Positions 45,107 through 53,113 of a stretch of 64,000 nt of DNA are shown piece after piece. Made by a program: the position numbers and the translations under genes. Positions within the stretch are counted from its first letter, which is position 1; each line of letters starts with the position of its first letter. Below the pieces are notes generated by a model. The model had not been told where the DNA came from and did no database searches. It saw only the letters and a program-made list of their open reading frames with translations. The DNA comes from Formosa undariae (GTDB taxonomy: Bacteria; Bacteroidota; Bacteroidia; Flavobacteriales; Flavobacteriaceae): assembly GCF_042427615.1 (NCBI RefSeq), contig NZ_JBHMEZ010000012.1:496001-560000 (forward strand), written 5' to 3'.

Positions 45107-47515
45107 ATGAGCACACGTAGAATAAAAAAAGTAGCAGTAATTGGATCTGGAATTATGGGAAGCGGTATCGCTTGTCATTTTGCCAATATTGGCGTAGATG
45201 TACTTTTACTAGACATCGTTCCAAGAGAACTTAATGCTATCGAACAAGCAAAAGGATTAACGTTACAAGACGACGTAGTTAGAAATAGAATGGTCAACGA
45301 TTCGCTTTCTGCTGCTTTAAAATCCAAACCCTCTCCTATATATCATCAAAAATTTGCAAGTCGTATTGCGACAGGTAACTTAGAAGATGATATTGCTAAG
45401 GTGAAAGATGTCGATTGGATTATTGAGGTTGTTGTCGAACGTTTAGACATTAAAAAACAAGTGTTCGAAAATCTTGAAAAACATAGAACACCAGGTACTT
45501 TAATAACCTCTAATACCTCTGGAATTCCAATTCACTTTATGAGTGAAGGTCGTTCAGAAGATTTTCAGAAACATTTCTGCGGAACTCACTTTTTCAATCC
45601 TGCACGTTACTTAAAATTATTCGAAATTATTCCAGGACCACAAACTTCTCCCGAAGTTCTAGATTTCTTAAATGGATATGGTGAACAGTTTTTAGGAAAA
45701 ACATCTGTTGTTGCTAAAGACACACCTGCATTTATAGGAAACCGTGTTGGGATTTTCAGCATAATGAGTTTATTCCATGCAGTAAAAGACATGGATTTAA
45801 CGATCGAAGAAGTCGATAAACTTACCGGTCCCGTAATTGGTCGACCGAAATCGGCAACCTTCCGTACGGTAGATGTTGTAGGTTTAGACACCTTAGTTCA
45901 TGTTGCTAATGGGTTGTATGATAACGTTCCCAAAGATGAACGTCATGACCTATTTAAATTGCCAGATTTCATTAGTAAAATGATGGAAAATAAATGGCTA
46001 GGAAGTAAAACAAAACAAGGATTCTATAAACTAGAACGTCATAAAGATGGAACTAAAGATATTTTGTCACTTGACCTAAATACGTTAGAATATCGTCCAA
46101 ACAAAAAAGCAAATTTTGCGACTTTAGAATTAACGAAATCGATTGATAAGGTTGTCGATCGTTTTAAAGTACTAGTTGCAGGAAAAGATAAAGCAGGAGA
46201 TTTTTATAGAAAGAACTTTGCTGCCTTATTCGCTTATGCTTCGAATAGAATTCCTGAAATCTCAAACGAATTATATAAGATTGATGATGCCATGAAAGCG
46301 GGTTTCGGTTGGGAACATGGACCTTTCCAAATTTGGGATGCTATTGGTGTCGAAAAAGGAATTAAAATCATGGAGGCCGAAGGTTTTAAACCAGCAGCAT
46401 GGGTTACCGATATGTTAGCTTCTGGGATTTCATCTTTCTATGCGGTAAAACAAGGTGCATCATACTTTTATGATATTCCATCCAAAAAACAAGAAAAAGT
46501 TCCTGGTCAAGATGCATTCATCATTCTGAATAACATAAGAAAATCAAATGAAGTCTTTAAGAATTCAGGTGTTGTTATTGAAGATTTAGGTGATGGTATT
46601 TTGAATTGCGAATTCCAATCTAAAATGAACACCATTGGTGGTGATGTTTTAGCTGGAATTAATAAGGCGATTGATTTAGCTGAAAAAGATTTTCAAGGTT
46701 TAGTCGTCGGAAATCAAGGTGCAAACTTCTCTGTTGGAGCAAACATTGGAATGATTTTTATGATGGCTGCAGAACAAGAGTACGACGAATTAAACATGGC
46801 CATTAAGTATTTTCAAGATACTATGATGCGCATGCGCTACTCTTCTATTCCTACCATTTCTGCACCTCACGGTATGGCACTTGGTGGTGGTTGCGAATTA
46901 TCGCTTCACGCCGATAAAGTAGTTGCTGCTGCAGAAACATATATGGGACTTGTAGAATTTGGTGTTGGTGTAATCCCTGGTGGTGGTGGCTCTAAAGAAA
47001 TGACGTTAAGAGCGCAAGACACTTTCAAAAAAGGAGATGTAGAATTGAATACGCTCCAAGAGTATTTCTTAACCATTGGTATGGCAAAAGTATCAACCTC
47101 AGCATACGAAGCTTTCGATTTAGGTTTACTTCAACACGGTAAAGATGTTGTGGTCGTAAATAGAGACAGACAAATTGCAACTGCTAAAGCACATGCTAAA
47201 TTAATGGCTGAATCTGGATATACGCAACCTATAAAACGTACCGACATTAAAGTGTTAGGAAAACAAGCTTTAGGAATGTTCTTAGTAGGAACAGATTCTA
47301 TGGAAGCCAGCCGTTTTATTAGTCCGCACGATCAGAAAATAGCGAATAAACTAGCTTACGTTATGGCAGGTGGAGATTTATCTGAGCCGACTTTAGTCAA
47401 CGAACAATACTTATTAGATTTAGAACGCGAAGCTTTTTTAAGTCTATGTACAGAGCGTAAAACTTTAGAACGTATTCAGCATATGTTGAAAACAGGAAAA
47501 CCTTTAAGAAACTAG
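45107..47515 (+). CDS. fadB: 3-hydroxyacyl-CoA dehydrogenase/enoyl-CoA hydratase
   Basis: 802 residues. The N-terminal half is the NAD-dependent 3-hydroxyacyl-CoA dehydrogenase (VAVIGSGIMGSGIACHFA, then SNTSGIPI, GTHFFNPARYLKLFEI with the catalytic His, and GRPKSATFRTVDVVGLD). The C-terminal part has a crotonase domain (GANFSVGANIGMIF, GMALGGGCELSLHAD, EFGVGVIPGGGG). The order is that of FadN-like proteins, the reverse of E. coli FadB. It performs the second and third steps of beta-oxidation with the downstream thiolase. Confidence 0.93.
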   Translation: MSTRRIKKVAVIGSGIMGSGIACHFANIGVDVLLLDIVPRELNAIEQAKGLTLQDDVVRNRMVNDSLSAALKSKPSPIYHQKFASRIATGNLEDDIAKVKDVDWIIEVVVERLDIKKQVFENLEKHRTPGTLITSNTSGIPIHFMSEGRSEDFQKHFCGTHFFNPARYLKLFEIIPGPQTSPEVLDFLNGYGEQFLGKTSVVAKDTPAFIGNRVGIFSIMSLFHAVKDMDLTIEEVDKLTGPVIGRPKSATFRTVDVVGLDTLVHVANGLYDNVPKDERHDLFKLPDFISKMMENKWLGSKTKQGFYKLERHKDGTKDILSLDLNTLEYRPNKKANFATLELTKSIDKVVDRFKVLVAGKDKAGDFYRKNFAALFAYASNRIPEISNELYKIDDAMKAGFGWEHGPFQIWDAIGVEKGIKIMEAEGFKPAAWVTDMLASGISSFYAVKQGASYFYDIPSKKQEKVPGQDAFIILNNIRKSNEVFKNSGVVIEDLGDGILNCEFQSKMNTIGGDVLAGINKAIDLAEKDFQGLVVGNQGANFSVGANIGMIFMMAAEQEYDELNMAIKYFQDTMMRMRYSSIPTISAPHGMALGGGCELSLHADKVVAAAETYMGLVEFGVGVIPGGGGSKEMTLRAQDTFKKGDVELNTLQEYFLTIGMAKVSTSAYEAFDLGLLQHGKDVVVVNRDRQIATAKAHAKLMAESGYTQPIKRTDIKVLGKQALGMFLVGTDSMEASRFISPHDQKIANKLAYVMAGGDLSEPTLVNEQYLLDLEREAFLSLCTERKTLERIQHMLKTGKPLRN

Positions 47516-47649
47516 TGGCCCCCTAACCCCCAATGGGGGAAAATTAAAATGAGTTCAATACTATTTGAACCTAGTAAAATATAAGAAATAACACATAAAA
47601 TCCTATTTACCCCTAATAGGCATTCCCCCTCGGGGGCTAGGGGGCTAAT
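47516..47649. repeat. MITE-like GC-rich inverted-repeat element between fadB and fadA
   Basis: 134 bp that exactly fill the gap from the fadB stop to the fadA start. The left end is GGCCCCCTAACCCCC (47517-47531) followed by AAT, GGGGG and AAAA; the right end is its near-exact inverted copy (TTCCCCCTCGGGGG followed by CTAGGGGGCTAA, 47623-47648). Each end is itself a small hairpin (CCCCC/GGGGG). The inside is AT-rich and noncoding. GC-rich ends in such an AT-rich genome, paired as terminal inverted repeats, suggest a non-autonomous mobile or REP-like element. It leaves the fadA ATG preceded by a GGGGG stretch. Confidence 0.65.
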
Positions 47650-48840
47650 ATGAAACAAGCATATATAGTAAAAGCATATAGAACAGCAGTTGGAAAAGCA
47701 CATAAAGGTGTATTCCGATTTAAAAGAACGGATGAATTAGCTGCCGAAACCATCAAACATATGATGAAGGAATTGCCTGGTTTAGATCCAAAACGTATCG
47801 ACGATGTTATTGTTGGTAACGCGATGCCAGAAGGCTCACAGGGACTTAATATGGCGCGTTTAATTTCACTTATGGGATTAGATATTGTAGATGTTCCTGG
47901 CGTAACCGTCAATCGTTTTTGTTCTTCTGGAATTGAAACAATCGGAATGGCTACAGCAAAAATACGATCTGGTATGGCCGATTGTATTATCGCTGGTGGT
48001 GCCGAAAGCATGAGTTCTGTTCCGATGACAGGGTATAAACCAGAACTGAATTACGACATCGTAAAATCTGGACATGAAGACTATTATTGGGGTATGGGAA
48101 ATACTGCTGAAGCTGTAGCAACTCAGTTTAAAGTATCTCGTGAAGATCAAGATGAGTTTGCCTACAATTCGCATATGAAAGCGTTAAAAGCACAAGCCGA
48201 AAACCGCTTTCAAGATCAGATTGTGCCAATTAATATCGATGAAACCTATATTGATACTAACGGAAAAAAAGCAACAAAATCATATTCAATAACCAAAGAT
48301 GAAGGTCCAAGAGCAGGAACAACTATAGAGGCATTATCTAAACTGAGAGCCGTATTCGCTGCAGGCGGAAGTGTAACAGCTGGTAACTCATCTCAAACTA
48401 GTGATGGTGCTGCATTTGTTATGGTTATGAGCGAAGATATGGTGAAAGAATTAGGACTAGAACCTATAGCGCGCTTAGTAAATTATGCAGCCGCAGGTGT
48501 CGAGCCTCGTATCATGGGAATTGGTCCGGTAAAAGCGATTCCGAAAGCACTTAAACAAGCAGGATTGAAACAAGAGGATTTAAGCTTAATAGAATTAAAC
48601 GAGGCTTTTGCGTCTCAATCTATAGCCGTCATTCGTGAGTTGGATTTAAACTCAGATATTGTAAACGTAAACGGAGGTGCTATAGCTTTAGGTCACCCAC
48701 TAGGATGCACAGGAGCTAAATTATCTGTACAACTGTTTGACGAAATGCGTAAACAAAACATGAAAGGGAAATATGGTGCAGTAACCATGTGCGTAGGTAC
48801 AGGACAAGGTGCTTGTGGGATTTTTGAGTTCCTAAATTAA
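47650..48840 (+). CDS. fadA: Acetyl-CoA C-acyltransferase (3-ketoacyl-CoA thiolase)
   Basis: 396 residues. Thiolase motifs: the nucleophilic Cys in VNRFCSSGIETIGMA, the His in GGAIALGHPLGCTGAKL, and the second Cys in CVGTGQGACGIFE. It cleaves 3-ketoacyl-CoA to acetyl-CoA plus a shortened acyl-CoA, the last step of beta-oxidation, in complex with FadB. It follows fadB through the 134-bp repeat element. Confidence 0.96.
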   Translation: MKQAYIVKAYRTAVGKAHKGVFRFKRTDELAAETIKHMMKELPGLDPKRIDDVIVGNAMPEGSQGLNMARLISLMGLDIVDVPGVTVNRFCSSGIETIGMATAKIRSGMADCIIAGGAESMSSVPMTGYKPELNYDIVKSGHEDYYWGMGNTAEAVATQFKVSREDQDEFAYNSHMKALKAQAENRFQDQIVPINIDETYIDTNGKKATKSYSITKDEGPRAGTTIEALSKLRAVFAAGGSVTAGNSSQTSDGAAFVMVMSEDMVKELGLEPIARLVNYAAAGVEPRIMGIGPVKAIPKALKQAGLKQEDLSLIELNEAFASQSIAVIRELDLNSDIVNVNGGAIALGHPLGCTGAKLSVQLFDEMRKQNMKGKYGAVTMCVGTGQGACGIFEFLN

Positions 48841-49277
48841 GATGTAAGATAATAGAGCATAGAAGAGAGAAAAGGGACGCTAAAGATGAGTACACGTCAT
48901 AATTATAAGAATTTAAAAATTTGGAAGCTAGGATTGGAAATTGCTAATGATACTTCTGATTTATTGTTAAATTTTCCAAAACATGAAATGTACGATTTAA
49001 GTTCTCAATTAAGCAGGTGTTCTGTATCAATACCAAGCAACATTGCAGAAGGTTCGTCTAGAACAAACAAATCTTTTAGTCATTTTTTAAACATTTCTTT
49101 AGGCTCTTCTTTTGAATTAGGAACGCAATTATTAATAGGACATCACAGACAATATATAAACCAAGAAACATTAAAACAATTAGAAAATAAATTAGAAGAA
49201 TTTCAGAGAATGACAATGAGTTTTCAAAATAGCTTAAGTCAATAATCTATGCTCTTTATTCTATTATCTATTTTCTC
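48841..49277. mobile_element. Inverted-repeat-flanked cassette carrying an IVS four-helix-bundle gene
   Basis: AGATAATAGAGCATAGA at 48847-48863 reappears inverted downstream within 49246-49277 (TCTATGCTC...TCTATTATCT, with a 5-base insertion), followed by a shared GAGA/TCTC-rich end. These repeats enclose only the four-helix-bundle gene, between fadA and the acyl-CoA dehydrogenase. No transposase is present. The arrangement resembles a small element that moves, or is moved, with this gene. Confidence 0.5.
48886..49245 (+). CDS. Four-helix-bundle protein of the 23S rRNA intervening-sequence (IVS) family
   Basis: 119 residues. The family pattern is unmistakable: YKNLKIWKLGLEIA near the start, LSSQLSRCSVSIPSNIAEGSSR in the middle, and FSHFLNISLGSSFELGTQL after it. 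Such proteins were first noticed in insertions within 23S rRNA genes and are scattered through bacterial genomes, often linked to mobile DNA; the biochemical role is not established. Here it breaks up the fatty-acid operon, with inverted repeats on either side. Confidence 0.85.
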   Translation: MSTRHNYKNLKIWKLGLEIANDTSDLLLNFPKHEMYDLSSQLSRCSVSIPSNIAEGSSRTNKSFSHFLNISLGSSFELGTQLLIGHHRQYINQETLKQLENKLEEFQRMTMSFQNSLSQ

Positions 49278-49297
49278 AAATACAAACAACTAAAAAC

Positions 49298-51106
49298 ATG
49301 GAAACTAAACAAAAAGATATAATTAGAGGCGGGCAATTTCTTGTAAAAGAAACCCTTTGTGATGATATATTTACTCCTGAGGATTTTTCTGAGGAGCAAA
49401 AAATGATGAAAGAAGCCGTTATTGAATTTAACGACCGTGAAATAATTCCGCATAAAGCAAGGTTCGAAGCGAAAGATTACGCGCTTACAGAAGAAGTGAT
49501 GCGTAAAGCTGCAGAACTTGGTTTTCTGGGAGTTTCTGTACCCGAAGAATATGGCGGACTCGGAATGGGGTTTGTATCGACCATGTTAACTTGCGACTAT
49601 ATCTCTAGTGGAACGGGATCTTTTAGTACCGCTTTTGGTGCGCATACAGGAATTGGAACCATGCCAATTACACTTTATGGAACCGAAGAACAAAAACAAA
49701 AATACGTACCTAAATTAGCAACAGGCGAATGGTTTGGAGCTTATGCTTTAACAGAACCGGGCGCTGGTAGTGATGCCAATTCAGGTAAAACAACTGCGAA
49801 ACTTTCAGACGATGGGAAATCGTATGTGATTAACGGACAAAAAATGTGGATTTCGAACGCAGGGTTTTGTAGTTTAATGATTGTTTTTGCACGTATCGAA
49901 GACGATAAAAACATTACAGGTTTCATCGTAGAATTTGATAAAAACAGTCCAAATGGTATCACTTTAGGAGAAGAAGAACACAAATTAGGTATTCGCGCTT
50001 CTTCGACAAGACAAGTCTTTTTTAACGATACCGTCGTGCCTGCAGAAAATATGTTAGCAGGTCGTGGTGAAGGTTTTAAAATCGCGATGAATGCTTTAAA
50101 TATTGGTCGTATTAAGCTCGCTGCTGCCTGTTTAGACTCTGAGCGTCGTATAACAACAACCGCAGTTAAATACGCTAATGAACGTAAACAATTTAAAACG
50201 CCTATTTCAGATTTTGGAGCGATAAAAGTAAAACTAGCTGAAATGGCAACGAATGCTTATGTTGGTGAATCTGCATCTTATAGAGCGGCAAAAAATATTG
50301 AAGACCGTATCGCCATGCGTCAGGCTTCCGGAAACACACATCAAGAAGCAGAATTAAAAGGTGTTGAAGAATACGCTATAGAATGTTCTATTTTAAAGGT
50401 AGCCGTCTCAGAAGATGTACAACATTGTGCAGATGAAGGTATTCAGATTTTTGGAGGAATGGGGTTCTCTGAAGACACGCCTATGGAAGCAGCTTGGAGA
50501 GATGCGCGTATCGCTAGAATTTACGAAGGAACTAACGAGATTAACCGTATGCTTTGCGTAGGAATGTTAGTAAAAAAAGCAATGAAAGGTCATGTGGATT
50601 TATTAGGTCCAGCCATGAAGGTTCAAGAAGATCTTATGGGAATTCCGTCTTTCGACACTCCTGATTACTCTGCATTACTTTCGGAAGAAAAAGCAATGGT
50701 GGCTAAATTGAAAAAAGTATTTTTAATGGTTGCCGGTGCTGCCGTTCAAAAATTCGGACCTGCTCTAGAAGAGCACCAACAATTGCTAATGGCTGCTTCA
50801 GATATATTAATCGAAATTTACATGGCGGAATCGGCTATTTTAAGAACCGAAAAGAATGCTAAGCGTTTTGGAGAAGATTCTCAGAAAGAGCAAATCGCAA
50901 TGTCTAAATTATATTTATATCAAGCTGTAGACATTGTTGAGAAAAAAGGAAAAGAGAGTATTATTTCTTTTGCTGAAGGAGACGAACAACGCATGATGTT
51001 AATGGGACTTAAACGTTTTACAAAATATGTAAATTACCCAGATATTGTAGATTTAAGAAACGAAATCGCAGAAAAAGTAAAATCAGAAAACAAATATTGT
51101 TTCTAA
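49298..51106 (+). CDS. Acyl-CoA dehydrogenase, long/very-long-chain type
   Basis: 602 residues. The flavin domain has YALTEPGAGSDANS, KMWISNAGF and the C-terminal catalytic Glu in IARIYEGTNEINRM. An additional C-terminal region of about 170 residues gives it the length of very-long-chain acyl-CoA dehydrogenases. FAD-dependent first step of beta-oxidation. It is the last gene of the marR-fad cluster, followed by a strong terminator. Confidence 0.93.
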   Translation: METKQKDIIRGGQFLVKETLCDDIFTPEDFSEEQKMMKEAVIEFNDREIIPHKARFEAKDYALTEEVMRKAAELGFLGVSVPEEYGGLGMGFVSTMLTCDYISSGTGSFSTAFGAHTGIGTMPITLYGTEEQKQKYVPKLATGEWFGAYALTEPGAGSDANSGKTTAKLSDDGKSYVINGQKMWISNAGFCSLMIVFARIEDDKNITGFIVEFDKNSPNGITLGEEEHKLGIRASSTRQVFFNDTVVPAENMLAGRGEGFKIAMNALNIGRIKLAAACLDSERRITTTAVKYANERKQFKTPISDFGAIKVKLAEMATNAYVGESASYRAAKNIEDRIAMRQASGNTHQEAELKGVEEYAIECSILKVAVSEDVQHCADEGIQIFGGMGFSEDTPMEAAWRDARIARIYEGTNEINRMLCVGMLVKKAMKGHVDLLGPAMKVQEDLMGIPSFDTPDYSALLSEEKAMVAKLKKVFLMVAGAAVQKFGPALEEHQQLLMAASDILIEIYMAESAILRTEKNAKRFGEDSQKEQIAMSKLYLYQAVDIVEKKGKESIISFAEGDEQRMMLMGLKRFTKYVNYPDIVDLRNEIAEKVKSENKYCF

Positions 51107-51142
51107 AAATAATGCATGACTAATTCAAATTACTTTTAATTA

Positions 51143-51182
51143 AAGAGGCCAATTCTATACTAGAATTGGCCTCTTATTTTTA
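51143..51182. terminator. Strong terminator at the end of the fad cluster
   Basis: AAGAGGCCAATTCTA-TAC-TAGAATTGGCCTCTT, a 15-bp perfect stem followed by ATTTTT. It probably serves both the acyl-CoA dehydrogenase (plus) and GH15 (minus) transcripts. Confidence 0.9.
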
Positions 51183-51205
51183 TGTATGATAATTTAAATC
51201 ACATT

Positions 51206-53032
51206 TTATAATTTGTCATTTTCATCGACATTATCTCTCATACACACTTTAACTTTTTCTTCGTCTGTGACTTTCGATAAGTTAATTGCAGTTTCAATTA
51301 ATGCTAAGTGAGAATATGCTTGTGGGAAGTTACCCAACAATCTTTTGGTCTCAAAATCTATGTCTTCACTAAATAAACCTAAGTGATTACTATACGATAA
51401 TAACTGATCGAAAAGGGCTTTCGCCTTTTGCTCCTCTCCTATCTTATATAAACTATTAATAAACCAGAATGTACAAATTGTAAACGATGAAGATGGTAAT
51501 CCAAAATCATCTTTATTTTTATAACGATACAGTAATCCGTCGTTGCTTAAATCCCGCTCAATACCTTTTACAGTACTCACATACTTAGGATCTTTAGCAT
51601 CTATAAATCCGTAAGGTTCCATTAATAAAACAGAAGCATCTAAATCGTCTGAACCATAAGATTGTGTAAATGCTTGTACCTTTTCGTTCCAAGCATTCTT
51701 CATGATATCTGCTTTAATTTCCTGTTCTAAAGGAATCCATTTTTTCAACTTAGCTGTTTTTCCTAAAATTTCAGCAACTTTAATCGCTTTATCTATAGCA
51801 ACCCAACACAATACTTTAGAAAAGGTGAAATGACGTTCTTCTGTTCTAAATTCCCAGATACCCTTATCTGCTTCTTTCCAGTGCTTGTTAACCACCCAAA
51901 CGATTCCTTTTGTAATGGTCCAAATTTCTTCACCGTTTTCAATATCAGTTTTAAAATTAACTAATTGTTGGTGAATAACATCCATTAAAATACCGTAAAT
52001 ATCGTTCTGTCTTTGCTCGTAAGCTGCATTTCCAACACGTACTGGTTTAGACCCTTTATAACCGCTTAAATGATCTAAGGTTTCTTCGGTTAACTTTTTC
52101 TCTTTGTTAATCCCATACATAATCTGAAGCTTTTCATCTTTATCTGGAATTAAATCAATAATGAATTTTAGATAACGCTTTGCAATATTTTTATGACCTA
52201 AATGTGATACCACTTTCACCACCATCGATGCATCTCGAATCCAACAAAAACGATAATCCCAATTACGAACCTCTCCTATTGTTTCTGGTAAAGACGTTGT
52301 GGCCGCAGCTAAAACAGCTCCTGACTTATCGTAAGTCAACAGTTTTAAAGTAATTGCACTTCGGTTAATTTCTTTAGTATATCCTTCGTAAGCAGGCGTT
52401 TTATCCATCCAGTTTAACCAATACACTTTGGTACGTTCAAACTCGATATATGCCTTTTGAACATCTGGCTTAAATATTTTCTCGTTATAACCTATTAAGA
52501 AGTAAGCATCTTCTGTCAGTTCAATTTCTTTAGCATTTATCACAGCATCCTTATCTAAATCTGTATATAAAAATAAGGTATCAAATTTTTCCTTATCGGT
52601 CAAACTTACAATAAAGTCATCCTTTATATAAGTATTTGTTTCACCTAAAGCATATTCCAATTTTGGAGCATAATCTACAGTGAATTTTGGGCGTCCTGAT
52701 TTATATTTTAAAAATCGGATAATTTCTGGAGGCGATTGGTAACCTCCTGAAGTTTTATGATATCTCGGCATAAAATCCAAAATATCGAAAGCATCGACTC
52801 CATTACTAAATGAAGTGACCAAAATAGCTGTATTGTTAAGATATTTTTGTGTAATAGTGTAGCTGTCGTCTACGGAAAATCCGAATTGCCCTCCAATATT
52901 TTCATCTAAAAGCTTAGCAAAAACAGAACTTGAATCAAATTCTGGTAAACAACACCAATCAATAGATCCTGTTTTCGAAATGAGTGCAGCACTTCTGCAA
53001 TTTCCTATAATTCCATAATCTAAATTATTCAT
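51206..53032 (-). CDS. Glycoside hydrolase family 15 protein, possible trehalase
   Basis: 608 residues, cytoplasmic. It starts LDYGIIGNCRSAALISKTGSIDWCCLPEFDSSSVFAKLLD, the N-terminal beta-sandwich of bacterial GH15 glucoamylase/trehalase proteins, and has the (alpha/alpha)6-barrel signature VRNWDYRFCWIRDASMV near residue 260. Several GH15 members with this start hydrolyse trehalose. Divergence from a trehalose-6-phosphate synthase/phosphatase gene 81 bp away supports trehalase over glucoamylase, but this is context only. Confidence 0.88.
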   Translation of the reverse strand: MNNLDYGIIGNCRSAALISKTGSIDWCCLPEFDSSSVFAKLLDENIGGQFGFSVDDSYTITQKYLNNTAILVTSFSNGVDAFDILDFMPRYHKTSGGYQSPPEIIRFLKYKSGRPKFTVDYAPKLEYALGETNTYIKDDFIVSLTDKEKFDTLFLYTDLDKDAVINAKEIELTEDAYFLIGYNEKIFKPDVQKAYIEFERTKVYWLNWMDKTPAYEGYTKEINRSAITLKLLTYDKSGAVLAAATTSLPETIGEVRNWDYRFCWIRDASMVVKVVSHLGHKNIAKRYLKFIIDLIPDKDEKLQIMYGINKEKKLTEETLDHLSGYKGSKPVRVGNAAYEQRQNDIYGILMDVIHQQLVNFKTDIENGEEIWTITKGIVWVVNKHWKEADKGIWEFRTEERHFTFSKVLCWVAIDKAIKVAEILGKTAKLKKWIPLEQEIKADIMKNAWNEKVQAFTQSYGSDDLDASVLLMEPYGFIDAKDPKYVSTVKGIERDLSNDGLLYRYKNKDDFGLPSSSFTICTFWFINSLYKIGEEQKAKALFDQLLSYSNHLGLFSEDIDFETKRLLGNFPQAYSHLALIETAINLSKVTDEEKVKVCMRDNVDENDKL

Positions 53033-53053
53033 TAAATTTTATATTTTATATGG

Positions 53054-53098
53054 TTAGCAACCTATTTTTCTTTAAATTAACGAAAAACTTATTGCTAA
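53054..53098. promoter_or_regulatory. Spaced dyad in the divergent trehalose promoter region
   Basis: TTAGCAA (53054-53060) and its inverse TTGCTAA (53092-53098), centres 38 bp apart, in the 81-bp gap between the GH15 and TPS/TPP genes. Possible shared regulator site for both directions. Confidence 0.3.
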
Positions 53099-53113
53099 TC
53101 AAAATTCAACCCC

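Noticed and set aside
47516..47649. Plain terminator between fadB and fadA
   Set aside because: The two GC-rich hairpins lack T-runs and the ends are inverted copies of one another, which fits a repeat element better; thiolase must still be made with FadB.
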